Shown here piece after piece: positions 21,106 through 33,118 of a stretch of 64,000 nucleotides of DNA. Origin of the DNA: an uncultured Pseudomonadales bacterium. GTDB taxonomy: Bacteria; Pseudomonadota; Gammaproteobacteria; Pseudomonadales; Balneatricaceae. Where the stretch lies: assembly GCA_943787595.1 (NCBI GenBank), contig CALSNA010000002.1, positions 124,001 to 188,000 of the forward strand, read 5' to 3'. The notes beneath the pieces were generated by a model. It made no database searches. It saw nothing but the letters and a program-made list of their open reading frames with translations, and was not told where the DNA came from. Position 1 is the first letter of the stretch. Each line of letters starts with the position of its first letter. A program made the translations under genes and the position numbers.

Positions 21106-22545
21106 ATGACAAATATTATTCAAAAAAATTATATCGCTGGTAATTGGGTTGCAAGCGTGAGTAGTTTGCAAAACATCAACCCATCCAATCACTCTGAAGT
21201 GATTGGCACTTTTGCGCAAGCCTCTACTACACAGGTAAAGGAGGCTTTGAGTGCAGCTAAAACAGCACAAATTACATGGCAGGCCACAGGTCTAGAAGCC
21301 CGTTTACAGGCACTGCAGGCGGTTGGTGATGAAATAATTGCTCGCTGTGATGAATTGGGTATGTTGTTATCGCGTGAAGAAGGTAAGCCATTGACAGAAG
21401 GGCGTGGCGAAGCATACCGCGCTGGTCAGTTCTTTCAATATTACGCAGCACAAGTATTGCGTCAAATGGGTGAAATTACCGATTCCGTACGCTCTGGTGT
21501 AGAAATTGAAATCCGCCGTGAGCCTATGGGTGTGGTAGTGGTCATTAGTCCTTGGAACTTTCCCATGGCTACAGCTGCTTGGAAGATTGCCCCAGCGTTA
21601 GCCTTTGGTAACGCCGTGCTGTGGAAGCCATCCAACTTGACCCCAGCAAGTGCTGTGGCTATGACAGAAATTATTGCCAGGCAGAATATTCCCAGTGGCT
21701 TGTTTAACCTGGTCATGGGCCCTGGCCGTGAAGTGGGTGAGCAACTGATCAGTAGTGCACAGGTTGATGCTATTACTTTTACGGGCTCCCTAGAAGTAGG
21801 ACGTCACATATCTAAAGAAGCATCCATAAATTTGACTAAGCTCCAGTTAGAGATGGGTAGTAAAAATGCCCTCATTGTATTGGACGATGCTGATTTAGAT
21901 TTGGCAGCAGATTGCGCAGTTATTGGCGCCTTCGGTGGTACAGGCCAGAAATGCACGGCTTCTTCACGCTTGATTGTTACGGAAGGCGTGCATGACGTAT
22001 TTGTTACCAAGGTAAAAGAGCGTATGGAAAAGCTGAAGGTGGGACCAGCATTGACTGAAGGAGTTAATATAGGCCCTGTGATTGATGCTAGGCAACTCCA
22101 ACAAAATCGTAACTACATGCAATTAGCACTGGATGAAGGTTGTGAATTGGTCTGCGGTGGTAACGTTGATGACAGTGAAGGCTACTATATGACACCAGCT
22201 CTGTTTATCAAAACCACTAATGAGATGCGCATTAATCGTGAAGAGGCCTTTGCACCAATTGCGTGTGTCATCAAGGTAGCCGACTATGATCAAGCTTTGG
22301 CCATTTTAAACGATACAGAGTATGGCCTTACGGGTGGTATTTGTACGCGTTCCCTGAAATATGCCGTCGATTTTAAACGTCATGCCAAGACAGGCTGTGT
22401 GATGGTCAATTTGCCTACAGCGGGTACTGATTATCACGTAGCATTTGGTGGACGTAAGCTCTCAAGCTATGGCTCTCGTGAGCAAGGCCGGTACGCAGAA
22501 GAATTTTATACTGAAGTAAAAACAGCCTATATAAAAGCTTGCTAA
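21106..22545 (+). CDS. NAD(P)-dependent aldehyde dehydrogenase (KGSADH/SSADH-like)
   Basis: Oxidises an aldehyde to a carboxylic acid. The 479 residues have the ALDH core: SPWNFPMATAAWKIAPAL, TFTGSLEVGR (cofactor), the general-base Glu in LEMGSKNA (about E249) and the catalytic Cys in GGTGQKCTASSR (C283). The C-terminal FGGRKLSSYGSREQGRYAEEFY resembles alpha-ketoglutarate-semialdehyde dehydrogenase-type enzymes. Substrate cannot be read from sequence. It leads a same-strand cassette with an M19 dipeptidase (30 bases on), an unrecognised protein and a DUF3726-like protein, so it probably oxidises an aldehyde made or used by that set. Confidence 0.9.
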   Translation: MTNIIQKNYIAGNWVASVSSLQNINPSNHSEVIGTFAQASTTQVKEALSAAKTAQITWQATGLEARLQALQAVGDEIIARCDELGMLLSREEGKPLTEGRGEAYRAGQFFQYYAAQVLRQMGEITDSVRSGVEIEIRREPMGVVVVISPWNFPMATAAWKIAPALAFGNAVLWKPSNLTPASAVAMTEIIARQNIPSGLFNLVMGPGREVGEQLISSAQVDAITFTGSLEVGRHISKEASINLTKLQLEMGSKNALIVLDDADLDLAADCAVIGAFGGTGQKCTASSRLIVTEGVHDVFVTKVKERMEKLKVGPALTEGVNIGPVIDARQLQQNRNYMQLALDEGCELVCGGNVDDSEGYYMTPALFIKTTNEMRINREEAFAPIACVIKVADYDQALAILNDTEYGLTGGICTRSLKYAVDFKRHAKTGCVMVNLPTAGTDYHVAFGGRKLSSYGSREQGRYAEEFYTEVKTAYIKAC

Positions 22546-22575
22546 TTAAACACACAACCGCTCTGGAATAGAAAC

Positions 22576-23550
22576 ATGGCTAAAATGTTGATGATTGACA
22601 ATCTACAATACAGCAACTGGAACCAAGAAATATTTGAACAAATGCATTACGGTGGTTTGTGTGCGGTACATGTAACTATCGCGTATCACGAAAACTGTCA
22701 TGAAACCCTGATTAATATTGGGGCATGGAACCGCCTGTTTCAACAACATGCTGATTTAATTATGCCAGTGCGTACAGCAGCTGACATTGAATTGGCCTAT
22801 ACCGAAAATAAGATTGGTATTATCTTTGGTTTTCAGAACTGTTCACCCATTGAAAATAACGTGGACTTGGTGGAAATCTTCCACCAGCTTGGCGTACGTA
22901 TTATGCAGTTGACCTATAACAAGCAGAGTTTGTTAGGTGCTGGTTGTTATGAAAATACAGATTCTGGCATCTCTAGTTTTGGTAAAGTAGTGATTGAAGA
23001 AATGAATCGTGTAGGAATGGTCATTGACATGTCCCATAGTGGTGAAACAAGCACGCTTCAAGCCATTGAAATATCACAGCGGCCTATCTGCATCAGTCAC
23101 GCTAATCCCAACTTTTTTGCCCCGGTTAAGCGCAATAAATCTCGCCGTGTTTTATCAGCATTAGCAGAATCCGGAGGTCTTTTAGGCTTTAGTTTGTATC
23201 CCCTGCATTTAAAAAATGGTCCAAATTGCACTCTGGAGCAATTCTGTAACATGGTAGCTGATACAGTAGAACTGATGGGTATTGAGTATGTGGGTATGGG
23301 CAGTGATTTATGTTTGAATCAGCCTTCTTCAGTGCTGGAATGGATGCGTAATGGGCGTTGGTTCAAACAAATTCACAATGACGAAACAGCCAGCAGCAAT
23401 GCTGCTTGGCCTGATTCGCTGACTTGGTTTAATAATAGCTCTGATTTTCCCAATATTGCTAGTGGTTTGCAAAAGAAAGGCTTTAATGACCAGGAAGTAG
23501 AAAAAATAATGGGGCGCAATTGGTTACGATTCTTTGAGCAATCATTTTGA
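22576..23550 (+). CDS. Membrane dipeptidase family protein (peptidase M19), cytoplasmic type
   Basis: Metal-dependent TIM-barrel hydrolase of the renal-dipeptidase family. The 324 residues lack a signal peptide. Visible family features are GFQNCSPIE, LTYNKQSLLGAGCYE, MSHSGETST, ISHANPNFFAP with its metal-type histidine, and the C-terminal IMGRNWLRFF typical of M19. It resembles the short M19 enzymes found in bacterial catabolic operons (for example those linked to betaine/dimethylglycine use in Pseudomonas, from memory) rather than the lipid-anchored renal enzymes. Lies between the ALDH and an unrecognised gene on the same strand. Substrate unknown. Confidence 0.87.
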   Translation: MAKMLMIDNLQYSNWNQEIFEQMHYGGLCAVHVTIAYHENCHETLINIGAWNRLFQQHADLIMPVRTAADIELAYTENKIGIIFGFQNCSPIENNVDLVEIFHQLGVRIMQLTYNKQSLLGAGCYENTDSGISSFGKVVIEEMNRVGMVIDMSHSGETSTLQAIEISQRPICISHANPNFFAPVKRNKSRRVLSALAESGGLLGFSLYPLHLKNGPNCTLEQFCNMVADTVELMGIEYVGMGSDLCLNQPSSVLEWMRNGRWFKQIHNDETASSNAAWPDSLTWFNNSSDFPNIASGLQKKGFNDQEVEKIMGRNWLRFFEQSF

Positions 23551-23612
23551 ACGTCGTACGTCACTGATTAACCACACATTGTCACTATAACGTAATTATC
23601 AAGGTGTCATCA

Positions 23613-25313
23613 ATGATCAGCTTAATGTTACGGCCACCATCACAGGTTATGAAACTAGAGCGATTGGGGGTTAGCTTTGCCAGCCGCTTGAGTTTTATGC
23701 GCACCTTAGTGCGTCATATGGCACAAGATAAATGGTCTATTACTTACAGCTGCTTTAAACTTGATAAAAATGGCTATGGCCATGCCGTGTTTGATATCCA
23801 GACCCCCCACAGTCATCTGAGTATGGTAATATTTTCCCAATGCCTGGATAATTCTGAACGCAGTGATCGTGTCATTGCCGACAAGTGGGATCTAACCATG
23901 ACATTGTTAGAAGGACTTGTAGACGAAGTTAATCTAGCAAGGCTTGCAGCAAATGTACCTCTGCAAGAGAAGGGCCGAATTGATGCACGTAGCCTCTCCT
24001 TGGCTCGCGCTAACCGCAGTACTCGTATATTTAACACAGTGCTGAATGATTTACGTGTAGGCAAACAGCCAGACAAAACCAAGCTAGCTCAAGTAGGTTA
24101 CTTATATCGAACAACAGCTGTGTACGGGTCTGGCAAGTTCGGTTCTTGTGACTGGGACAAGATATTAAAACGACACCCTGATTTGGCACGTCCCTTTGCG
24201 AGTGAAATGCTGGTGTGCTATTTAATACGCCAGTTTAGCCTTGACCAACTAGATCACATGGTTCATCAAGACGATTATCCCCATGCAGTATCTTTAGCAC
24301 CTGAATTACAGCGCTATTTAGGCATTGGTAACTCCACTGGCTTGGGTATGGCACCGTGGCTAATTAACCACCCTATGGTATTCAGTCAGTGGGTGTTACA
24401 GCGTGAAACAGCCTACGCCGAGGCAATACAGCAATCAGTGACAGATGGAAAGCTCACAGAACTACAAACTATGATAGACAAGGCTTGCCAGCATGTCCAT
24501 GAAATCAATACTGTTAATGAATCACAACAACAAAATAACGCGACCTTGCTATCTGATCTGGCGGCTTTACGAGACTGGATAAACGATAATAAAATGCAAA
24601 TAAAAAGCTGGCAAAAGCTACATGATTGGGCCGAACAGCATTATAGCTTGCAAGGACAAGAGTTATTGGTAAGCCTGCTTCTGGAATTATACCCGCAGTG
24701 CATAGATGGCAAAGAAGATCACATGAAGGTTGTTGAAGTCATGCAATATGACCCCACCGCCTGTGCTAAAAAACTCGTGGACGCTATTGAAGACAATTAT
24801 GATTGGGCATTTGTATATAACTTTGATATACCAAAGCAAAACCAAACTTTCTGGTATTACTCACAAGCTAAGATGGAACCCAGATTAGGTGAAATTGGCA
24901 TTGATGAGGGAGTGGAACGGCAAATGTTCCTTGGCATTGCTAAAGCAGTACAAGAATGTCATACAGATTTATTAGCTTATCTTGATCAACAACCAGAAAC
25001 CTGTATTGCAGATTTTTTATTAGCCTGGCCAAAACACACAGGTATTGTACAGCGTATAATAACTATGTCACAAACAACTTATGGTGAAATTCGTGCCAAT
25101 CTGCTGGATGCAAAAGTGCTACCTATTTATTTATTGCGTGCTAAATTGGCTTATTTTGGTGTCAGTAAGTTTGACCCGAAATCTCGGTTGTGGGTGCGTA
25201 ATACCATGTTTCAAGGGGCACCTTTGATAAGCGAGTTAAGCGAAGAATTTATGGATGACTGGTGTTTCCCAATCAGCCCACAACAGGATAACCAGCAGGC
25301 AGAACATGGCTAA
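23613..25313 (+). CDS. Uncharacterised 566-residue protein of the ALDH/dipeptidase cassette
   Basis: I do not recognise a named family. The start was set at the ATG with AAGG eight bases upstream; an in-frame GTG lies nine bases before. Predicted soluble: no signal peptide or membrane segment. Stretches that look conserved are TTAVYGSGKFGSCDW (about 168), FASEMLVCYLIRQFSLD (about 200) and IGNSTGLGMAPWLINHP (about 240). The middle (about 270-330) is helical and Gln-rich. I have an uncertain memory of homologues with TAVYGxGKFG and GNSTGLGM next to DUF3726 genes in other proteobacteria. Its last eight bases overlap the next ATG, so the two are translationally coupled and probably work together. 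Confidence 0.75.
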   Translation: MISLMLRPPSQVMKLERLGVSFASRLSFMRTLVRHMAQDKWSITYSCFKLDKNGYGHAVFDIQTPHSHLSMVIFSQCLDNSERSDRVIADKWDLTMTLLEGLVDEVNLARLAANVPLQEKGRIDARSLSLARANRSTRIFNTVLNDLRVGKQPDKTKLAQVGYLYRTTAVYGSGKFGSCDWDKILKRHPDLARPFASEMLVCYLIRQFSLDQLDHMVHQDDYPHAVSLAPELQRYLGIGNSTGLGMAPWLINHPMVFSQWVLQRETAYAEAIQQSVTDGKLTELQTMIDKACQHVHEINTVNESQQQNNATLLSDLAALRDWINDNKMQIKSWQKLHDWAEQHYSLQGQELLVSLLLELYPQCIDGKEDHMKVVEVMQYDPTACAKKLVDAIEDNYDWAFVYNFDIPKQNQTFWYYSQAKMEPRLGEIGIDEGVERQMFLGIAKAVQECHTDLLAYLDQQPETCIADFLLAWPKHTGIVQRIITMSQTTYGEIRANLLDAKVLPIYLLRAKLAYFGVSKFDPKSRLWVRNTMFQGAPLISELSEEFMDDWCFPISPQQDNQQAEHG

Positions 25314-26022
25314 TTTGATGCAAATGTCTGCTAATGAAATGAAGTTTCTGGTTAAGCATAGTGTTAAAAGTTTAGGGTTCAGTCTTAGCGATCAAATAAA
25401 CGCAGGTTCTCGAGCAGCAACCTGTTATCAACATGATCTGGCCGATAGCCAGTTGATTGCTGCAGCCCTAGATCATTTGTGTATTGATGTTCAAGCTCCT
25501 GTATTAGTGAGACAAGATGTATATGAATGCTGTTTTGATGCCAATGGCCAATCGGCACTGATTCAAATCGAATTAGCATTAGGTGTGGGTTTGGCCAGTA
25601 ATGCTAAACAAATTCGCGTCACGAATACTTCGGAAGGGATATTCGCCGCACCGGTGTTAATGGAATGGTTATCACAACCCATGTCAAAAGGTCATGCGAA
25701 CCAATCTGTAACTGTTTATTTTATTCATACTAATGGCACCCAGCGTTGTCTACAATTGGATGCCAATGGCCAATTTTTGGGTTTATATCAACCTTGTCAG
25801 CAAATAATTGCTAATAATGAAATATTAGTAAGAGTGGGTGTAAAAAACCTAGATAGCCTACTAATTGCGAGCGCTTCTGATTTGCTTGGTTGGCGTGTGC
25901 GTAGCTTGGATGAAGGGATCTTAGTGGATTTGGATTTGGTAACCCGTTTACGCATGATGATGCAAAATTCCTGCGTGCCTGAATCTGATATATCTCGTTC
26001 TGGTGGTGCTGGTCCAGATTAA
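25306..26022 (+). CDS. DUF3726-like protein
   Basis: The start was set at the ATG overlapping the upstream stop (ATGGCTAA), giving 238 residues; a start 51 bases upstream is possible but would lie inside the previous gene. The N-terminus (MSANEMKFLVKHSVKSLGFS then a short Ala-rich helix) follows the pattern of DUF3726 proteins (S-x-N-E-…-A…G-x-S…A…A). Soluble and without known catalytic motifs. Last gene of the cassette; function unknown. Assignment to DUF3726 is by pattern only. Confidence 0.6.
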   Translation: MANLMQMSANEMKFLVKHSVKSLGFSLSDQINAGSRAATCYQHDLADSQLIAAALDHLCIDVQAPVLVRQDVYECCFDANGQSALIQIELALGVGLASNAKQIRVTNTSEGIFAAPVLMEWLSQPMSKGHANQSVTVYFIHTNGTQRCLQLDANGQFLGLYQPCQQIIANNEILVRVGVKNLDSLLIASASDLLGWRVRSLDEGILVDLDLVTRLRMMMQNSCVPESDISRSGGAGPD

Positions 26023-26970
26023 ACGATCTTGGCTACTACGAAATGAGGTTCCACGTCAACTTGGTAATTAAAGCACTACGTATAAACTGGTATTTCACCA
26101 CAACACGCATTATTAACGTTATCAAATAGTAGGAGAAGCTGGCCATAAGAGGGAATGAAAGCGTTCATCATTGAGCATTTTCAACTCAGCATCCTGCTAA
26201 TGACGGTTCAAGTATAGGAAGATAGGTGTATGCTAATCCGATCACTTGCCAAAGCTGAGCATCAAGCATAGCACACCAGAACAATTCTACCGCCCACATG
26301 GCTACCAGAAGATGGCATGTAAACACCTAAGATTTAATGCTGCCTATACTTAGAAGAAATATTTAGCAGTAAGCAACGTATCTATTAATATGTTGCCCCC
26401 ATAGTTTGCTTTGATAATAACATGTAATATTCAAGTAAGACCGCACCAGCTAGAGATTCAGTTCTACTTATAGCGCTTGAATCGCACCATTGAATCTACG
26501 CTATTAAGCGTCTGCAAGATGGTCAGTAAAATCGTTCATAGATTCTGTCAGTTTTTGGGCGTTTTGGCCTACATTAGTGTGTTCAATATCATTGACTTTA
26601 CTCGCTTTAAATATGTTGGGCATGTAAATAAAATCCCTAGACCGCGTCTATTTAACTACAGACTGGTGCTTGAATTATTTTCCCAGAGTTTGCAAGTATT
26701 GTTTGTAGCTAGCTCAATCACAATGGTCTGACTGATTACACAAACGAAGAAGGCATATCACTTTGCCTCTAAAGTCATCCTATTAATTCTCAATTACTTA
26801 AATAGAATAAGCAGGGATCACCTCATAATAGCTACAATAAACAGATATTTTCTTTGGCCTTAGGCATACATGTATGGAGTGTCTATAATATAAAATTGCC
26901 CTAATACTTTAATATTTAAGTAATTAGGGATTATATTTAGTCTTATTGGAGGTTTAATAAAACTTAATAT
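26023..26970. other. Gene-free region before tRNA-Lys
   Basis: About 950 bases with no convincing gene. Forward frame 26477-26731 (84 codons) has no similarity I can recognise. A 39-codon reverse frame (26504-26623) is low-complexity and unsupported. The right end holds a terminator-like hairpin for the reverse-strand tRNA. Confidence 0.5.
26899..26929 (-). terminator. Terminator-like hairpin downstream of tRNA-Lys
   Basis: On the reverse strand CCCTAATTACTT pairs with AAGTATTAGGG (one bulged base) around an A+T loop. It is followed by CAATTTTATATT, a U-rich tail in RNA. It lies about 40 bases beyond the tRNA 3' end. Confidence 0.55.
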
Positions 26971-27046
26971 TGGTGGGTCGTACAGGATTCGAACCTGTGA
27001 CCAATTGGTTAAAAGCCAACTGCTCTACCAGCTGAGCTAACGACCC
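26971..27046 (-). tRNA. tRNA-Lys (anticodon TTT)
   Basis: 76 nt on the reverse strand including an encoded CCA. The acceptor GGGTCGT pairs with ACGACCC. The D arm is GCTCAGCTGGTAGAGC. The anticodon arm TTGGCTTTTAACCAA carries a TTT anticodon, and the T arm has GGTTCGAATCC. The sequence closely matches gammaproteobacterial tRNA-Lys. No second tRNA lies alongside. Confidence 0.97.
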
Positions 27047-27613
27047 CATTGACTGCTGTTTGCTAGAATAGTGTTGTTGGTTTTACAGAATTTAATCCTA
27101 TTACTAGCTTAGTATATATCATTTTTACTTCCTGACCGTGCAGTTGCATGGATAGCAATGTTCAAGTGCGTAATTCTCCTTTACATCGACCTAGGTTGCA
27201 ACATTTTTATGCAGATAATGCCGGTTTTATCACAATTTTTGTTGCACCACATCGGTGCATTTAAGTCTCTTCCCTAAAATTATCGGTTACACCGATGATA
27301 AATCAACCCATCCTATACAACTAACGCATTATAATTTGTCATGATTCATATGCCCCGAAGATACTGTATCAACACCACAGTCAGCTTGGCCTAGCTAAGC
27401 ATATACGATGACAATAACAGCCTATGCAGACCTTTGGGCGGTCACAAAAATGTTACTTTGGAACTGATATGCCGATATTAAGCCCAGACACTCACATAAA
27501 TAAACATTATTGGAATAGTATCCAAAGTATTCGCTACATTAACCTATCAAGCACAGTTCTAATTTTTCACCCATCAATAGTATGTCAAAACCATATCAAA
27601 CCTGGCAGTTTGA
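27047..27613. other. Gene-free region tRNA-Lys to hydrolase
   Basis: About 570 bases. The tRNA promoter must lie at the left edge (a possible -10 TATTCT on the reverse strand near 27068-27073). Two short forward frames (39 codons at about 27148, 69 codons at 27424) have no recognisable similarity. Otherwise nothing seen. Confidence 0.45.
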
Positions 27614-28462
27614 TTATTGCGCCAACCGTTTAAGTGCTTGGCACAATGGTGAATCTGGTAGTCCCAACTCATATACTAAATCGAAATGATTACGATCTGT
27701 TATCTCAAAGCATTCGCTCACCACTTGCGAAGCCTGTAACAGTTGGCTAAATTGTTGGCTCTGACGTTTGAACTCACTGGTTTCATTCTCACCCCAACAG
27801 AGAAAACAAGGCGGGAGCCCTTGGAGTTCCTGTAATGCTGGACTAAGCAATGCAGCGCTCACCTTATCTAGCTGTAGTGCATCGTTGATGTAGGTGTGTA
27901 TCAATGGCTGCAGGTCGTAAATACCACTGAGCAATAAGGCACCGGCAATGGTTTCTGGCGTTAATCCCCGTTGCTCACGGCAAGCCGCCAGTAATACTGA
28001 ACTACACAGGTGGGCGCCAGCAGAACTGCCAGCCAAAAAGATACGCTGGGGGTCAAAATCCAAGCGGTCAGATTGTTGTTGTAACCAAACTACGGCCTGG
28101 CAACAACAATCTATTATCTCACTTATGGTGGCCCCCGGCGCTAATGGGTAATCAATAGCCACATAATGAAAGCCTTGCGCTACCAAATCAGCGGCTACAA
28201 AACACGAGTCTTCTTTGCTGAGTTGCTGCCAGTAACCACCATGAATAAAGATCACTAATGGGCCTTGGCTAGTGGCAGCAAAGTAATCTAGCAGTCTGTA
28301 CGGACCAGATGCATAGACTAGATTGCGCTGTACCAGACCCTGTTCGAGTACCTGCTTTGAGTCATTTCTGTAAGCATCTAAATATACTGTAATGTCATCA
28401 ACACAGGTGCTAGGGGAGTATTCCTGATTAAGCTGGGTGGAGCTAAAATTTTGCCATGACAT
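27614..28462 (-). CDS. Alpha/beta hydrolase, kynurenine-formamidase-like
   Basis: The 282 residues form an alpha/beta-hydrolase fold. The HGGYWQ oxyanion-hole motif (about residue 74) and nucleophile elbow GSSAGAH (about 145) are typical of KynB-type arylformamidases and related carboxylesterases. A late Asp in the FLCWGENET region and His in DRNHFDLVYELG complete a plausible triad. No tryptophan-catabolism gene lies near, so kynurenine formamidase activity is only a family-level guess. Isolated single gene. Its stop overlaps a short spurious forward frame. Confidence 0.8.
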   Translation of the reverse strand: MSWQNFSSTQLNQEYSPSTCVDDITVYLDAYRNDSKQVLEQGLVQRNLVYASGPYRLLDYFAATSQGPLVIFIHGGYWQQLSKEDSCFVAADLVAQGFHYVAIDYPLAPGATISEIIDCCCQAVVWLQQQSDRLDFDPQRIFLAGSSAGAHLCSSVLLAACREQRGLTPETIAGALLLSGIYDLQPLIHTYINDALQLDKVSAALLSPALQELQGLPPCFLCWGENETSEFKRQSQQFSQLLQASQVVSECFEITDRNHFDLVYELGLPDSPLCQALKRLAQ

Positions 28463-29052
28463 ACTAATGCTTACATAATGTTGAATACTTATTTGACAAA
28501 TATACTACCACAAACTGGATTATTCATCTTCAGTTGCTGAGTATTAGTAACCTATCGATTATTTAGTAGATTAAACACGGTTCGACATAAATGTAGTTAA
28601 TCGCTAAAAAAGTTCAGATAAACCAGCAGTGCGCATTAAATGATGCGGTTAAACTTTCTAACACAATGGCCAATAATAGTATTTTATAAAGGATTTTAAA
28701 ATCAGGACATGATGATTCAAGCAAGTTTGTGCAAAAAAGCAAAATGCCGATATGTTAAAAGTGGTTACAGAACATGTAAATACACACAGGATATTAATGT
28801 GGTTAGAGAGGACTATATTTTCCAAAATTGGCTAAAAGCAATACTAATGCGCTGTTTCATGAAATATTCAGAGCACAACATCAATTATTGTTTTTTTTAC
28901 AGCACTTTATCGGTATATTTTATACCATTTAGCATTAAGTGATATTACAATGTCTGTATGTTGTAGAATACTGGCATTAAATATGAAGCAGTTTTTTGAT
29001 AACATAAAGCAGGTCGTAATGAATTTCAACAACTGATCATAGTGACGTACAT
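28463..29052. other. Gene-free region upstream of zipA
   Basis: About 590 A+T-rich bases. smc normally precedes zipA in related genomes but no smc remnant can be read. A 77-codon forward frame (28709-28942) is compositionally unlike the real genes and was not called. Confidence 0.5.
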
Positions 29053-30474
29053 ATGACACTGATACACTGGTTGATCATCTACAGTTGCCTGATCTTATTA
29101 GCCATATTGATTGATGGCGTACGTCGGATGTTTTTAGATCAACGTTATCTAAACTTAGATATTGAACAAGAATTATGCGATCTGCCTGATCAAAACCTTG
29201 CCAGCGAACTACCCAATGGCAGCGCTCGTAGAGTAAATACCACTAAAACCCAGTCTGAAGATAAAATAACCAAATCTACTACTAATACACCTGCACAACT
29301 GACCACATTGGGCTCAGCTGGTGGAGAGTCTGAATCGTTGAAAAATATTGAATTGATTTCTGTTAACCAGGCTAACACGTTAGCCTGCCAGCCTGGATTC
29401 ACTGAGGCAAAATTACTTGGAGTTAATTGCACCAGTGCAGCAATTGAACCGACTACCAGATGTATTAGCACCCAATTTTCGATGAACGCACCGATCCAGT
29501 CACACGTTAAGACGCAAAACATGACACCTACTGATAAGCCTGCACAAACTACAATAACGACTGCATTCACGCTAACTGAGCCGCCTGTTGCAACAGTCGC
29601 AGTCACCAACCCGACGTGGCCCAAGCCAAGCTTTGATGTCAACAGGCCCATCCATGAGGTGCTGGAATCCCGTCATAACATGGCGCAGCGAGAACTATTT
29701 ATCCCGGCTACTACAACGGCATTGGTTGAACCATCGACAACTACACCTGCAACTGGTAAAAATACAACTGCAAGCAGCAATGAGCCTGAAATTGAGTCTG
29801 GAATTCCCCTTATCGCCGATGACATCCTGTTTACTGATCTGGATCTAGGCAACGCTGATCTGAGAGAAATGGACACTCGAGCTAATGCCAGTAATAATAG
29901 CAAATCAGCCAAATCCAAAAACCAGGTTACTACCTTAAGTCTCGGACGCAAATTACTGGCCAAAGGCCGGGCTGTAGCGAATCGCAGTGCTTGGTTTGCG
30001 CCTGAAGAAGCTGAACCACTGGCCAATATACAGCAGCAGCCTTCAATAGTAGCTATCCGGGCAACAGCCACACATCCGCAAGGCTTTTCTGGTGATGACT
30101 TATATCAATTAATGTTATCTTGTGGCCTGATATACAGCGATCAAAAAATTTTTCAACGCCATGAAGATGGTCCAAATCAAGGTCCGATACAATTCTGGGT
30201 GGCGAATCTGATTGAGCCAGGAACGTTCGATTTAGTTGAGATTGACATCTGGTTTACCAGGGGTGTGACCTTTTTTATGACTCTACCAGGGGCCCATGAT
30301 ACTCTGAGAGCCTTTTATTACATGCTGGAAACTGCTCAGTGCTTAGCCCATAATCTGGGTGGTGAGTTACACGATGAAAAACACAGCGCACTATGTTCCC
30401 AAACCATTGAACACTATCGCCAGCAAATCCGTGAATTTGAGCGCCGTAGCATGTTTAAGCGTGCTCATTTTTAA
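29053..30474 (+). CDS. zipA: Cell division protein ZipA
   Basis: Inner-membrane anchor that tethers FtsZ at the division ring. The N-terminal transmembrane segment is at about 4-21 (IHWLIIYSCLILLAILIDG), followed by RRM. A long Thr/Asn/Pro-rich disordered linker spans about 40-325. The C-terminal FtsZ-binding domain (about 330-470) has the ZipA motifs GDDLYQLMLSCGLIYSDQKIF and GVTFFMTLPG. At 473 residues it is longer than E. coli ZipA because of the linker. Followed by ligA, the normal neighbour. Confidence 0.92.
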   Translation: MTLIHWLIIYSCLILLAILIDGVRRMFLDQRYLNLDIEQELCDLPDQNLASELPNGSARRVNTTKTQSEDKITKSTTNTPAQLTTLGSAGGESESLKNIELISVNQANTLACQPGFTEAKLLGVNCTSAAIEPTTRCISTQFSMNAPIQSHVKTQNMTPTDKPAQTTITTAFTLTEPPVATVAVTNPTWPKPSFDVNRPIHEVLESRHNMAQRELFIPATTTALVEPSTTTPATGKNTTASSNEPEIESGIPLIADDILFTDLDLGNADLREMDTRANASNNSKSAKSKNQVTTLSLGRKLLAKGRAVANRSAWFAPEEAEPLANIQQQPSIVAIRATATHPQGFSGDDLYQLMLSCGLIYSDQKIFQRHEDGPNQGPIQFWVANLIEPGTFDLVEIDIWFTRGVTFFMTLPGAHDTLRAFYYMLETAQCLAHNLGGELHDEKHSALCSQTIEHYRQQIREFERRSMFKRAHF

Positions 30475-30532
30475 GCCCAGAATAAACACCTGTGGGTTTA
30501 GTATTTCCTAACTAACATAATATATTTTGTAA

Positions 30533-32611
<2,079 letters not shown>

Positions 32612-33082
32612 CATCAGTTTATTTAAACGGCATTGCAATGTTCCCAGCCAACATTGACCTGAATACCAGCATAAAATCATAGTACAACTTAGCTTTCACT
32701 CCTATTATGCAATTACTCATAACAATGGGAAAATTAAGCAGTTATTAAACCGCTTAGGTTATCGACTGCTATTCTTGTTTTGCATTCAACTTAAGATAAC
32801 CCCGGCACACAAATATTTATGCACTGTAAGTCAGAACATACCACTAATGTCCCCACACACAGTTATAGGATTCATTATTGGTTCTGCTTTACAAATAAAT
32901 CACTATATATGACCAAATATTTCCAGTTGAGCCATAATAGATTGATCTATAAAGACAGGTGATTTTAGTTGCTTACAAGTTATTTCTAATCATCAATAAA
33001 TTAAGTTAGTTTACTTATGCAAACTAACGCGTTGTAACACGGCATTTGCTACGAACTGATGATTACGGTATGGTGAACATTA
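32612..33082. other. Gene-free region ligA-yciO
   Basis: About 470 bases without a recognisable gene. An 8-bp inverted repeat GTTAGTTT/AAACTAAC (33005-33012 and 33021-33028) lies about 90 bases before the yciO ATG and could be a small hairpin. Nothing else seen. Confidence 0.45.
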
Positions 33083-33118
33083 TTGGCGGCAGCCCCAACA
33101 TCTCAAAAAAGTAAAGCT

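Noticed and set aside
26504-26623. 39-codon reverse frame beginning MPNIFKASKV in the gap before tRNA-Lys
   Set aside because: Plausible composition, but no ribosome-binding site, no recognisable similarity, and the forward strand is also open there.
26477-26731. 84-codon forward frame
   Set aside because: Weak start region, no similarity, no promoter and A+T-driven composition; probably chance.
28709-28942. 77-codon forward frame upstream of zipA
   Set aside because: Rich in Cys/Lys/Tyr/Phe as expected of random A+T-rich DNA; no similarity.
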